Positions 53,553-62,358 of a stretch of DNA of 64,000 nucleotides are shown here, piece after piece; the first letter of the stretch is position 1, and each line of letters opens with the position of its first letter. The translations under genes and the position numbers were made by a program. The notes under the pieces were generated by a model. It searched no databases. It had not been told where the DNA came from and saw nothing but the letters and a program-made list of their open reading frames with translations. Origin of the DNA: Siminovitchia fordii DSM 16014 = CIP 108821 (GTDB lineage Bacteria; Bacillota; Bacilli; Bacillales; Bacillaceae_C); NCBI RefSeq assembly GCF_000374565.1, contig NZ_KB894685.1, positions 472,221 to 536,220 of the forward strand. The letters run 5' to 3'.

Positions 53553-54056
53553 ATTATATCCTCCTCATAATTTAGCGTTTCTATGGCAAGAGTGGCACTT
53601 GAACTTATATGAATGAATGTGTCTGAAATAGTATGAAAGAGTCTATTTGCTGAAACAAAAATATACAATGCATTTTACAGGAAGTAAGACTCGAAAGGTG
53701 TATCCCTTCTTTTAGAATTATGATATTAGCTATAACTATTTTTTCGAAAATTTAATTGGCATTTTTTTTACGAATTGATTATTTTTATTGTATGCGCTTT
53801 CAAATGGGCATTCAATCTTTTTCCGTTTTTTGGTGATTGTAAAATATTATGACATTTATATTCAATTTTAATAAGCAGAGGGCTACAATCATTTTAATAT
53901 ACTCCTCTTTTGGTCACTCCCTAGCAAGCCAGAAGTGGAGCAGTACAATAGATCCTTCTTCAATGAACCTATTGACCGCTATGATGAATTGTTTCTGTAT
54001 TAGAAGCTGTACTAATTGACTGAAACTTTCTGTCTGTATCTATTTTATAAAAAAAA
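53553..54056. other. Leader region of the Nramp-like gene with a cre-like site
   Basis: There is no gene in this 500-bp stretch. TGTATGCGCTTTCA (53789-53802) resembles a CcpA cre site with one mismatch, similar to the one before permease copy 1. A TGGCA direct repeat lies at about 53584-53598. The rest is AT-rich without a frame. Confidence 0.4.
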
Positions 54057-54085
54057 CAGCCCGCAAGGCTTTACCTAACGGGCTG
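54057..54085 (-). terminator. xsc terminator
   Basis: CAGCCCG and CGGGCTG form a 7-bp stem with a 15-nt loop. On the minus strand a run of eight T residues follows. It lies 17 bp past the xsc stop. Confidence 0.85.
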
Positions 54086-54101
54086 AGGCTTAATCCTCTT
54101 A

Positions 54102-55880
54102 TTATTTTCTCCAACTCTCATAATCAAGATGTTTGTATTTATCCAGGAATCGTGTTGGCATTTTCAAGGCATCTCTGCGGAACGGCGGAGCGAGTTGTGT
54201 TCCATCAACATAGATGTTAAGGACAGCTGGCTTTCTTTTTTTGAGGACTTCCTTAATTACTCCCGCGATATCTTCCGGCTTATCGATTGTAAACCCAAGT
54301 GCACCCATGGATTTTGCAACTTCTGCAAAGTCAGGGGCATCGATATCTGAACCGATAAAACGATTGTCATAATAATCCACTTGGTTTTTCTTTTCTGCTG
54401 CCCACGACTTATTATTGAAGACACAAGCGATGACAGGGATGTTTTGTTCGACGGCTGTACTCACTTCATGCAAGCTCATTCCCCACGCTCCGTCTCCGAT
54501 AATGGCAGCTACAGGAGTATCAGGCTCAGCGAGTTGCGCACCCAATGCAGCGGGATAGGCAAACCCTGTATTGCCGAATGTCAGTGCTGCAATATGACGA
54601 CGTGTCTGATTGAATTTCAAATAGGCATTTGCTGTTGATGACACATTTCCGATATCAGTCGAAATGATTGTGTTTTCAGGCAGGGCTTTAGTCAACTCTA
54701 ATAATGCCCTCCGCGGATTGATCGGATTGCCAGGCTCCATAGCCATGTCCACAAGCTCCTGCTCCCAAGCTTCTTTTCGTTTCGCAACTTCAGCCACGCG
54801 CTCCGCATTATTCGCAGGCTCAGGCTGTACTTTCAACAATTGTCTATACAATTCTTTGCCGGCTGCTTTTGCATCACCGATGATTCCCACTTCAATCGGA
54901 TGCGTCCTCGCGATATTACGAGGATTGATATCGATTTGAATAATTTTGGCTTTCTTAGGGAAATAGTCAATATCATAGCAAGGGAGTGTTCCAAAAACAG
55001 AAAGACGGGTTCCTATCGCAAGCAGTATATCCGCATCTTTCAATGTGTTCATGGCGGCTTTTGATCCCATATAGCCGATTGGTCCTACTGCCAACGGATG
55101 GTCTGCTGGGAAAGCATCGTTATGCATATAAGATACTGCAGCAGGAGCAGATAAATGTTCGGCAATCTTTACTACTATGTCAACTCCGTCAGCATCTACA
55201 GCTCCACGCCCGGAAATGATGACCGGATTTTTTGCACCTGCCAGCAGCTCGACAGCTTTTTGTATGAGCTCAGGATCCCCACTTCCCCTTGCATCAGTAC
55301 GATATTGATGGGGCTCAAGGATTTGGTCCTCCAACTCACCATAGAAAAGGTCACGTGGAATATCATATAAAACCGGCCCCCGCTCCGCATAAGCGATTCT
55401 GAAGGCGGTACGTAAACAGTCAGCGACACGGCTTGTATGTGTCACACGAACTGTTTCTTTTGTTATCGACTTAAAAATGGATACTTGATCCGCTTCCTGG
55501 AATCCATCCCATCCGATTGTCGGTGTTCCTGCAGAAGGCGAAATGACAACCATTGGGGTATGAGCCTGGTACGCGGCTGCCACAGACGTCACCATATTTG
55601 TGATTCCCGGTCCATTCTGTCCGATGACTACCCCTGCTGTACCCGATACCCTTGTAAAAGCATCTGCCATATGCGCAGCGCTTTGTTCATGGCGGACCGG
55701 GATGAATCTGATTCCTGCTGTCGGGAACAAGTCAAGCATATCCATGAATGCTGATCCGACAATCCCATAGATTTCTTTTACATTTTCTTGCACAAGGGTT
55801 TCAACAATTGCCTCACTCGGTGTCATTTTCATTTTGTGTCCTGTTGCAACCTTTTGTTTTACCGCTTCCTGTTGAGTCAT
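54102..55880 (-). CDS. xsc: Sulfoacetaldehyde acetyltransferase
   Basis: The protein has 592 residues of the thiamin-diphosphate enzyme family. The N-terminal domain has [12 protein letters not shown], the active-site Glu context ([12 protein letters not shown]), then Q-N-G-P-G-I-T-N and the sulfonate-type segment [19 protein letters not shown]. The ThDP motif is G-D-G-A-W-G...N-N in the C-terminal domain. Xsc converts sulfoacetaldehyde and phosphate to acetyl phosphate and sulfite. GGAGG precedes the ATG. It follows the LysR gene by 68 bp in the tpa operon; the Nramp-like gene is downstream. Confidence 0.93.
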   Translation of the reverse strand: MTQQEAVKQKVATGHKMKMTPSEAIVETLVQENVKEIYGIVGSAFMDMLDLFPTAGIRFIPVRHEQSAAHMADAFTRVSGTAGVVIGQNGPGITNMVTSVAAAYQAHTPMVVISPSAGTPTIGWDGFQEADQVSIFKSITKETVRVTHTSRVADCLRTAFRIAYAERGPVLYDIPRDLFYGELEDQILEPHQYRTDARGSGDPELIQKAVELLAGAKNPVIISGRGAVDADGVDIVVKIAEHLSAPAAVSYMHNDAFPADHPLAVGPIGYMGSKAAMNTLKDADILLAIGTRLSVFGTLPCYDIDYFPKKAKIIQIDINPRNIARTHPIEVGIIGDAKAAGKELYRQLLKVQPEPANNAERVAEVAKRKEAWEQELVDMAMEPGNPINPRRALLELTKALPENTIISTDIGNVSSTANAYLKFNQTRRHIAALTFGNTGFAYPAALGAQLAEPDTPVAAIIGDGAWGMSLHEVSTAVEQNIPVIACVFNNKSWAAEKKNQVDYYDNRFIGSDIDAPDFAEVAKSMGALGFTIDKPEDIAGVIKEVLKKRKPAVLNIYVDGTQLAPPFRRDALKMPTRFLDKYKHLDYESWRK

Positions 55881-55948
55881 TTCAATTCCTCCCTCACGAT
55901 GGTAAGTTTAAAAATTTATAATTAACAACTTATGTTGCCTGATACGGA

Positions 55949-56863
55949 TTATGAAACACCTTTTTCACTTTTTACCGTACTGCTTTTCAACTGATCCATG
56001 AATAATTCCGATGTTTGCTTTAAGACTGTATCCTTTCGGCAGGCAATGTAAAATTCTCTGTAAAAGGAAATATCTTTTATTGGATAGGCTTTCAACAGTT
56101 TTAGCTTTAACTCTTTTTTGATGGCGCTTTTTGATATGATGGAAACCCCGAGTTTAGCGCATACAGCAGATTTAACCGCTTCTGTGCTTCCAAGCTCCAT
56201 TACAAGGTTCAAATCTTCTTCCGTAATTCCTGCTTGATTCAAATACTGGTTTACAACAGCCCTGGTCCCTGATCCCTTTTCTCTTACAATCAAGGGCGTA
56301 ACCTTTAACCGCTCCGCAGATATGGTGATTTCATTATCGGAAAAATAACCCGGCGCTGCTATTAAAATCAATTCATCTTCCATAAAAGGTTCCACAACAA
56401 TTTGAGCATCTTCTATCGGTGTTTCAATCAGCCCAACATCGATGATTTGGTCTTTTATGCTTAATACAATGTTATTGGAGTTTGTGATGTTAACACTCAT
56501 TTGAATGAGAGGATATTCATCTTTGAACAATTTTAAAAACTCGGGAAGGACATATTCACCAATTGTGAAGCTGCAGCCTATTTTCAAATCCCCATACATA
56601 CTGTCTTCAAATTTCAATATTTCTTTATGGGCCGAATCGCTCAAGTGAATGATCTTTTTCGCATATTTCAATAAAATCTCGGCGGACTGTGTCATCTCCA
56701 CTTTTTTCGTTGTTCGTTCAAACAGTTTTGTCCCAAGCTCTTCTTCCAGCGCCTTGATTTGCGCCGAAATGGTTGGCTGCGTTACATACAATATTTTGGC
56801 CGCTTCGGAAAAGTTCTTTTTTTCGGCCACCGCTATAAACGTTTTCAACCTTTCGTAATCCAT
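55949..56863 (-). CDS. LysR family regulator (CysL-like)
   Basis: The protein has 304 residues. An N-terminal helix-turn-helix (residues 1-60, F-S-E-A-A-K-I-L-Y-V-T-Q-P-T-I-S-A-Q-I) is followed by the usual LysR effector domain. It resembles the CysL/CbbR branch that responds to sulfur metabolites; B. subtilis CysL activates sulfite reductase. Its place between tpa and xsc suggests that it activates sulfonate use in response to a pathway intermediate. GGGAGGG precedes the ATG at 56863. The tpa gene ends 37 bp upstream, so it is part of the operon and perhaps autoregulated. Confidence 0.88.
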   Translation of the reverse strand: MDYERLKTFIAVAEKKNFSEAAKILYVTQPTISAQIKALEEELGTKLFERTTKKVEMTQSAEILLKYAKKIIHLSDSAHKEILKFEDSMYGDLKIGCSFTIGEYVLPEFLKLFKDEYPLIQMSVNITNSNNIVLSIKDQIIDVGLIETPIEDAQIVVEPFMEDELILIAAPGYFSDNEITISAERLKVTPLIVREKGSGTRAVVNQYLNQAGITEEDLNLVMELGSTEAVKSAVCAKLGVSIISKSAIKKELKLKLLKAYPIKDISFYREFYIACRKDTVLKQTSELFMDQLKSSTVKSEKGVS

Positions 56864-56900
56864 TGCTGGATCCCTCCCCGAGTTGTATTTAGGGAAAAAC

Positions 56901-58256
56901 TTAAAGACTACGAATCACCGATTCTACTGTTTCAACTACAAAGTCCAAATCTTCTTCAGTGCTTGTTAACGGTGGTGCAATAATGATCACATTATTTAAG
57001 CCCGGTACTGTATCTCCATTTCTGCCGATGATCAATCCGCGCTTTTTACATTCAGCCAAAATGCTTCCCAGTCTTTCATCATCAAGCGGTTCTTTTGTCT
57101 CTTTGTCAGCAACCATTTCAATTCCCATCAGGAAGCCTGCCTGTCTCACTTCTCCAACATTTTGGTGGTCACTTAACTGATGGAGCCTTCCGAGCTTGGA
57201 TTCTCCCAGCTCCTTCACCCGTCCGACAATATTTTCTCTTTCAATTATTTCTATATTAGCAAGTGCAACCGCACATGCAGCCGGGTGCCCGCCGTATGTG
57301 GAAACATGCCGGAAGTGATTGTCTTTCCCCTGTTTTTTGAACACTTCATAAATCTCCGATTTAACAGCTGTGGCTCCAAGTGGCAAATATCCGCTCGTCA
57401 ACCCTTTTGCCATTGTCACAATGTCGGGTTGAACACCTTCGGCATGCTGGAAACCGAACATCTCACCAGTTCTTCCATATCCCGAAACCACTTCATCCAT
57501 AACAAGCAGCACATTGTATTTTTCACAAATTTCCTGAACACGTTGGATATATTTAACCGAAGGTACAATGACTCCTCCACCAGAGATGAACGGTTCCATA
57601 ATGAATGCCGCTACTGATTCTTTGCCTTCATGCTGTATGGTGCTTTCAAGAAGATCGGCAGCTTTTAAATCCGTTTCTTCGGGCGTTCCGTCAAATAATG
57701 AGCGATAACTGTAAGGAGGATGTACGTGCAGAAACCCCGGGACTCCAGGATCATATTTCACGCGGCGGTTGGCCTGTGCTGTTGCACTCAATGCTCCAAG
57801 GGTGGCTCCATGATAACCTCTGTATCGAGAAATCATTTTATATTTTCCTGGATTGCCAGTCTGGTTATGATACTGTCTGATTATTTTAAAAGCGGTTTCA
57901 TTTGCTTCGGAGCCGCTATTAGAAAAGAAAACCTGATAATCAGCCCCTAGGAGCTCGCTGATTTTACCTGCTAGTTGTACAGCTGGTTTATGATTCATCG
58001 TCAAAGGAAAATAGGACAAGGTTTTCATTTGTTCTGCTGCTGCGTCAACGATTTCGTTTCTTCCATGACCAAGATTCAAACACCATAATCCGGATACTCC
58101 ATCAAGATAGCGGTTTCCTTTTTCATCTGTAAACCAGGATCCTTCACCAGAAACGGCGACTGTTGGCTCTGCATTAGGATTATAGCGGGTGATCGCATTC
58201 CAAAGATGAGTTTCATTCGTTTGAACTCCTTTATTCAATTCGACTTCGGTTTTCAT
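56901..58256 (-). CDS. tpa: Taurine-pyruvate aminotransferase
   Basis: The protein has about 451 residues of the class III aminotransferase fold. The PLP-binding lysine lies in T-M-A-K-G-L-T-S-G-Y-L-P-L-G-A (around residue 280), with the cofactor phosphate and ring motifs N-S-G-S-E-A-N-E-T-A, Y-H-G-A-T-L-G-A and V-M-D-E-V-V-S-G-Y-G-R-T-G. Tpa moves the amino group of taurine to pyruvate, giving sulfoacetaldehyde and alanine. This specificity is inferred from the adjacent xsc, since class III enzymes are diverse. GGAGG lies 8 nt before ATG 58256; ATG 58259 is also possible. Confidence 0.88.
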   Translation of the reverse strand: MKTEVELNKGVQTNETHLWNAITRYNPNAEPTVAVSGEGSWFTDEKGNRYLDGVSGLWCLNLGHGRNEIVDAAAEQMKTLSYFPLTMNHKPAVQLAGKISELLGADYQVFFSNSGSEANETAFKIIRQYHNQTGNPGKYKMISRYRGYHGATLGALSATAQANRRVKYDPGVPGFLHVHPPYSYRSLFDGTPEETDLKAADLLESTIQHEGKESVAAFIMEPFISGGGVIVPSVKYIQRVQEICEKYNVLLVMDEVVSGYGRTGEMFGFQHAEGVQPDIVTMAKGLTSGYLPLGATAVKSEIYEVFKKQGKDNHFRHVSTYGGHPAACAVALANIEIIERENIVGRVKELGESKLGRLHQLSDHQNVGEVRQAGFLMGIEMVADKETKEPLDDERLGSILAECKKRGLIIGRNGDTVPGLNNVIIIAPPLTSTEEDLDFVVETVESVIRSL

Positions 58257-58323
58257 CATCCGAACCTCCATTTCTCTTATTTTTGATGACTATACTCATA
58301 GTGATGTTATGACATCCGTACCA

Positions 58324-58371
58324 GTTAACTTACGAGGTTAACTTACGAGGTTAACTTACGAGGTTAACTTA
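58324..58371. repeat. Four tandem 13-bp repeats upstream of tpa
   Basis: The unit GTTAACTTACGAG occurs three times in a row (58324, 58337, 58350) and a fourth partial copy follows (58363-58371). Each copy begins with the palindrome GTTAAC. The array is 68-115 bp upstream of the tpa start on the minus strand and between tpa and the divergently placed GntR gene's end. It could be an operator array for the GntR or LysR protein. Confidence 0.75.
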
Positions 58372-58470
58372 AGTATAAATCACCAAATTTCATATTTCAA
58401 TGTATTTCCTTTATTCTGACATTTGTTAATTCTATTACATTTATTTGCTTTACCAATAAATGTCCCCTGC

Positions 58471-59199
58471 TCAGCCAAATTTTCGGGACAGATTGATTTT
58501 GAATGTGTACATGTCACTGCGGTAAAAGGCGGTCTCAAGCTCAATGACTCGACCTGCTTCGTTTTTAATCACCCGTCTTACTGTCATTACGCAAGCATCA
58601 GCAGGTATATCCAAATAATCATAGTCCTCCTCCAATAACGGCCCACAGGAGATTGATTGATCTGCTTCTGCAAACTGGATTCCGAGCTCATTCTGAACCA
58701 AATCGTATAGGGTTGCATTGTCCAGATCATATTTAGCCAATTGCTCTCCGATTTCAACTGGGTAATAATGACGTTCTACGCCAATCGCAATATCATCCGC
58801 ATAACGTACTCTCTTGATAAAATAAGCTTCCTTGAATCCTGTGAGCCCCCTAATATAAGGATCCGGCGTTGTCTTGTAATGGGTGATCAATTTAGCTCCA
58901 GGTTTCATCCCCATTCCCCGTATGACCTCAGTAGTACTACTTAAGTGGCCCAGCCAATCTTGAATCGGTTTCAAAGAAACAAAGGTGCCTTTGCCGTGCC
59001 TCTTTTCAAGCACCCCTTCCCTGACCAATAAGTTAATGGCTTCCCGGACAGTACTCCGGCTTACATTAAACTTTTCCATAAACTGTCGTTCGCTTGGAAT
59101 TTGTTCAGTATAGACACCATCGGCTATTTGCTGCTCAATAAGGTCTTTTAACTGGATATGCAGCGGAATTGGATGATTATAATCAATTTTCACATCCAT
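58471..59199 (-). CDS. GntR family regulator with UTRA domain, upstream of the taurine operon
   Basis: The protein has 242 residues. The winged helix (I-P-S-E-R-Q-F-M-E-K-F-N-V-S-R-S-T-V-R-E-A-I, about residues 38-60) is followed by a UTRA domain with the usual beta core. It is the first gene of the taurine region on this strand and lies 200 bp upstream of tpa, with the 13-bp repeat array between them. It is a plausible local repressor or activator of tpa-lysR-xsc. GGGGG precedes the ATG. It is unrelated in sequence detail to the other GntR gene at 47458. Confidence 0.87.
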   Translation of the reverse strand: MDVKIDYNHPIPLHIQLKDLIEQQIADGVYTEQIPSERQFMEKFNVSRSTVREAINLLVREGVLEKRHGKGTFVSLKPIQDWLGHLSSTTEVIRGMGMKPGAKLITHYKTTPDPYIRGLTGFKEAYFIKRVRYADDIAIGVERHYYPVEIGEQLAKYDLDNATLYDLVQNELGIQFAEADQSISCGPLLEEDYDYLDIPADACVMTVRRVIKNEAGRVIELETAFYRSDMYTFKINLSRKFG

Positions 59200-59255
59200 C
59201 CCCCTCCCGTTGATTAATTAATAAAAGGATATCAGATCTTTCTAAAAAGTAAAGA

Positions 59256-59284
59256 TGAAGAAACCCCAAATCCCGATTTCTTCA
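59256..59284 (-). terminator. Terminator after the EamA transporter gene
   Basis: TGAAGAAA and TTTCTTCA form an 8-bp stem with a 13-nt loop. On the minus strand a T-rich run follows (TCTTTACTTTTT). It is about 30 bp past the EamA stop. Confidence 0.55.
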
Positions 59285-59312
59285 CCTTTTATAAAATAGT
59301 TTTATAAAACTC

Positions 59313-60224
59313 CTATGATGAATTCCTTATCCGAATCACCCTCCGTTGTTCCAAAAATCCTGTTCCCAAGACGACCCCTGCTACGATGAAGAAAAAGCCA
59401 ATCCATTGAGTGGAATATATTTTCTCTCCCAAAAATAAAAAGGCTCCGACAAGCGAGAAAAAGGGAGACAAATTTAAAAACAGAGATGCCTGTCCTGCTC
59501 CGATTTTCTGAATGGCATGATTATAAATGAGATGTCCAAAAGCTGTAGCTATCACCCCTGAAGCAAAAAATACAAGCCATGCTGTAAGATTGCCAGTTTT
59601 TAATGTAGCCAGTCCTGCCGGCTCCACAGCAAGACTGACCGCAAAAAGCATACCTGATCCCATCATGAGGGAAAGACCCGTTACTGCCTGCGTTCCTGCA
59701 GTGCTGGACATTTTGTTTATCAAAATAAAACTGATTGCCTGTGATAATACTGCAAAAAATATGAAAATATCACCGACGGCGAAGCTCAATGAAGCTCCTG
59801 GCTGCATAAGCATGATGAGTGCGACACCCGAAAAGCCAAATATCAATCCAACTACACGAAAGACAGTTAATCTGTCTCCAAGAAAAAGGGCAGCCGCCAC
59901 AGTTGTCACAATCGGGACCGACCCGAGTATCAGCCCGCCGTTGGATGCACTAGTCCTGCTAAGCCCAATAGAGAGGAATAAATGGTGGCCGAGGACACCG
60001 AATACGGCCACCAACCCAATAAAAATGATATCTTTTTTTGCAAGTTTGTTTATTTCACTGCGATAAAACAGCATCGGTGCAAGCGTGAGGAATGCAATGA
60101 AAATACGTAATGATGTGATTGTCACCGGTGCAAAATGACTGACAATTATTTTAATGGCTGTGACATTGAAGCCCCAAATCACCATGACCATGATAATCAA
60201 AATATATAAATGCCATTTTTTCAT
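59313..60224 (-). CDS. EamA/DMT family transporter
   Basis: The protein has 303 residues and ten membrane helices made of two EamA repeats. The first starts with V-I-W-G-F-N-V-T-A-I-K and the second ends with the family G-x-x-L-F-L-G-E-K-I segment near residue 265. These transporters export or import small metabolites, often amino acids. The substrate is unknown, and its place just upstream of the GntR and taurine genes is only suggestive. GGGGG is 6 nt before the ATG. It is the only gene in its unit. Confidence 0.85.
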   Translation of the reverse strand: MKKWHLYILIIMVMVIWGFNVTAIKIIVSHFAPVTITSLRIFIAFLTLAPMLFYRSEINKLAKKDIIFIGLVAVFGVLGHHLFLSIGLSRTSASNGGLILGSVPIVTTVAAALFLGDRLTVFRVVGLIFGFSGVALIMLMQPGASLSFAVGDIFIFFAVLSQAISFILINKMSSTAGTQAVTGLSLMMGSGMLFAVSLAVEPAGLATLKTGNLTAWLVFFASGVIATAFGHLIYNHAIQKIGAGQASLFLNLSPFFSLVGAFLFLGEKIYSTQWIGFFFIVAGVVLGTGFLEQRRVIRIRNSS

Positions 60225-60310
60225 CTAATCCCCCGCCTTGCCATCCACTTCTGAATTATTTGTATTGTAACACAGGAGGGGCATTTTCAATATTTTTCCG
60301 TTTCAAAAAA

Positions 60311-60718
60311 TTATTGCGGTTTATCAGTTGTTACGTACGTATTGGCGATCAAATCATGAATCCCTCTTTTATCATCACGCAAACCAACCATAAAGGCACT
60401 CACAATTAAAGCGATGCCCAGTGTCACCATATAGACAATGCTCGCTACAAAAGTTCGCAAAAGCATCGTCCCAATCCCTACCTTCCCTCCATCTACTTTC
60501 ACAATCCTTACGCCAACTATCCTCTTTCCAACCGTATATCCCATCCAAACTGTTGGAAGGATCAAGTAATACAAAAAGCTTATCAGAGACGTAAAAAAGT
60601 TTCCTTCGGTATCACCTGTCAAGATATAGGACAAAAATGCCAACGGAACGCCAACAACGATTGCATCCAATAAAAGGCCAAGCAGCCTTCTCCAAAACCC
60701 GCCAGGATTTTGAATCAT
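60311..60718 (-). CDS. RDD family membrane protein
   Basis: About 135 residues with three membrane helices. The R-D-D-like N-terminal G-F-W-R-R-L-L-G-L-L-L-D-A segment and the T-V-G-K-R-I-V-G-V-R-I-V motif define the RDD family, as in B. subtilis YteJ/YckC. The function is unknown; some members take part in Na+ tolerance. ATG 60718 is used, with AGAGGAG 8 nt upstream. It follows the CBO0543 gene (stop at 60750) closely and is probably co-transcribed with it. Confidence 0.83.
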   Translation of the reverse strand: MIQNPGGFWRRLLGLLLDAIVVGVPLAFLSYILTGDTEGNFFTSLISFLYYLILPTVWMGYTVGKRIVGVRIVKVDGGKVGIGTMLLRTFVASIVYMVTLGIALIVSAFMVGLRDDKRGIHDLIANTYVTTDKPQ

Positions 60719-60749
60719 GAACTCCGCTCCTCTCGTTTGATACTTAATA

Positions 60750-61211
60750 CTAGTTTTCCTTATTCCCCCGTGCATTTGTCGATTTAAATACAATCCATAC
60801 TAGGAAGAAAAATAGAAAATAACCAATGAATGAAAACACGTGCTTCCACTCTTCTGTATGCTCGAATAAACCTCTCTCCTCCGAAAAAACTTCCAATACA
60901 GGGCCGGCAAAACTGATCAAAATGAAGATGATGATTCTTCCTTTTCTGGACATTCTTCTAGCAGTCCATAAAAAGGCCCAAGTCATAACGGGAAGGCCCA
61001 CAAGATTAAAAACGATATGAATCTCAAAAACATCTGGAAAGGGTCTGACCGGAAATGAAAATATTCCGGTTCCCGTAAAAAAAAGATCTAAGTACGTTCC
61101 CAATAGCCCGGCGAATACAATGGCAGGAAAATAGCTAGGCTCATTATATAAAAACGGCCTTTTTCGCAAGTACGGCCAATTCCAGATTTTGAAGTGTCTC
61201 ACAATAATCAC
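60750..61211 (-). CDS. CBO0543-type membrane protein
   Basis: About 153 residues, mostly hydrophobic, with four to five helices and a W-T-A-R-R-M-S-R-K-G-like cytoplasmic loop. It resembles small Bacillus/Clostridium membrane proteins named after CBO0543, of unknown role. The start is unclear: the GTG at 61211 overlaps the DUF2515 gene by 68 bp and has only a weak GGAA site. A TTG at 61169 is an alternative. The overlap shows tight coupling to the gene upstream. Confidence 0.65.
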   Translation of the reverse strand: MIIVRHFKIWNWPYLRKRPFLYNEPSYFPAIVFAGLLGTYLDLFFTGTGIFSFPVRPFPDVFEIHIVFNLVGLPVMTWAFLWTARRMSRKGRIIIFILISFAGPVLEVFSEERGLFEHTEEWKHVFSFIGYFLFFFLVWIVFKSTNARGNKEN

Positions 61212-62220
61212 CTGTTATATTCCCATCTATCGATTCTTCACTTTCCACTAGATAATGGACAACGCTGCAATCATCAAACCAATCCCCTGGTTCAGCAGGT
61301 TCATGTTTCACATTAGGCCATGCATGCTCAAGTTTAGGACTATACAACCTTGGTGAACTTCCGATCAAACGGCAATTTTTAAGCCTTCGAATTTGAAGTG
61401 GACCAGGCAGCCCCTCATTCACATCATTAAAGATATGAGGCCAATAATCCTTTCTTGAACCGGTATGCCTGTGGGCAATACACCAGGACAAAATTTCCTG
61501 ATGCTTTATCCTGTCTTTAAAGAGTAAGCGATACAACCTTTTGCCAAGAATGATCCGCTCATGCAGTGATCCAAATTGATGGATGGTCATCCCTGACAGT
61601 TCAGCTTTTCCGTTTTTAATTGAAGGGAACAATATTTGGTTGAACGATAGCAAATCCTGCAAAACGAACTCCAGGGTATGAAGAACCTTTTCCTTGTATA
61701 AAGGGTTTAGAATCATTCTCGCTTCCAGATAACTTTGTTCGTTGACAATTTGTGCTATGGCCAATATATAGGAATCTCTTCTTACCCAAAAATCGTTCCA
61801 AATCACCTCCATGAATCTGGATATTCCAAAGCAAGGAAGCAAATAAAACAAGCTGCGCCTCCTCTTCACACTCTCTCCATAAAGTAAAAATTGTGGAAAT
61901 GCATCCTGGAATATCAGCCAGTTTCCCCGTTCCAGGAATTCAAAGAATTCTTCCTGCTTCATTTCATTCATCAGCCTTGAGAGCAAATCTCCCTTCAAGT
62001 CGGTCATGTTCCATCCGCCGTTTCTTGACACAGCATGCCCCAGGAATGCCCAATGGATTTCCGGATATTGAAGATAAAAATCAAGATAGGCTTGTGTCCT
62101 AGTTATATTGTTGATATTCAGCATCATTGTCATCTGTTTGATCTGTCCCACAATCGCTTTGTCCTCTCGAGACAAATCTCCAATTTCCAAAGTGCAGGTA
62201 TTCAACAGGCCTTTCTTCAA
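61144..62220 (-). CDS. DUF2515 family protein (YppC-like)
   Basis: The protein has about 358 residues, soluble and rich in Trp and aromatic residues. The conserved block N-I-T-R-T-Q-A-Y-L-D-F-Y-L-Q-Y-P-E-I-H-W-A-F-L-G-H-x-V-S-R-N-G-G-W-N-M-T-D-L-K near residue 37 identifies DUF2515, found in B. subtilis YppC. No function is assigned. The annotated start is a TTG at 62220, but the frame is open further. An ATT at 62289 with GGGGGTGAT 5-6 nt before it would give 23 more residues, so a non-standard start is possible. It lies divergent to the cyclase gene. Confidence 0.8.
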   Translation of the reverse strand: MKKGLLNTCTLEIGDLSREDKAIVGQIKQMTMMLNINNITRTQAYLDFYLQYPEIHWAFLGHAVSRNGGWNMTDLKGDLLSRLMNEMKQEEFFEFLERGNWLIFQDAFPQFLLYGESVKRRRSLFYLLPCFGISRFMEVIWNDFWVRRDSYILAIAQIVNEQSYLEARMILNPLYKEKVLHTLEFVLQDLLSFNQILFPSIKNGKAELSGMTIHQFGSLHERIILGKRLYRLLFKDRIKHQEILSWCIAHRHTGSRKDYWPHIFNDVNEGLPGPLQIRRLKNCRLIGSSPRLYSPKLEHAWPNVKHEPAEPGDWFDDCSVVHYLVESEESIDGNITGDYCETLQNLELAVLAKKAVFI

Positions 62221-62358
62221 TTTTCCCTTTATATCGTGAAGCTGGCGGGAAAGCGGTTCTATATTTTTCTTCTTCTTGCAAAAGAAAATCTTTCATCACC
62301 CCCGCCAAGCATTCTTTCACATTTTTTTGAATAAATATTTTCAGGGAGATGATTTAGC

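Noticed and set aside
53584-53598. Sigma54-like -24/-12 element before the Nramp-like gene
   Set aside because: The TGGCA direct repeat does not have the GG-N10-GC spacing, and no Sigma54 activator is in the window.
62099-62320. Minus-strand frame of 73 codons at the start of the DUF2515 gene
   Set aside because: It has a good GGGGG-type site nearby, but its sequence matches no family and it overlaps the conserved DUF2515 start in another frame; a frameshift could not be shown.
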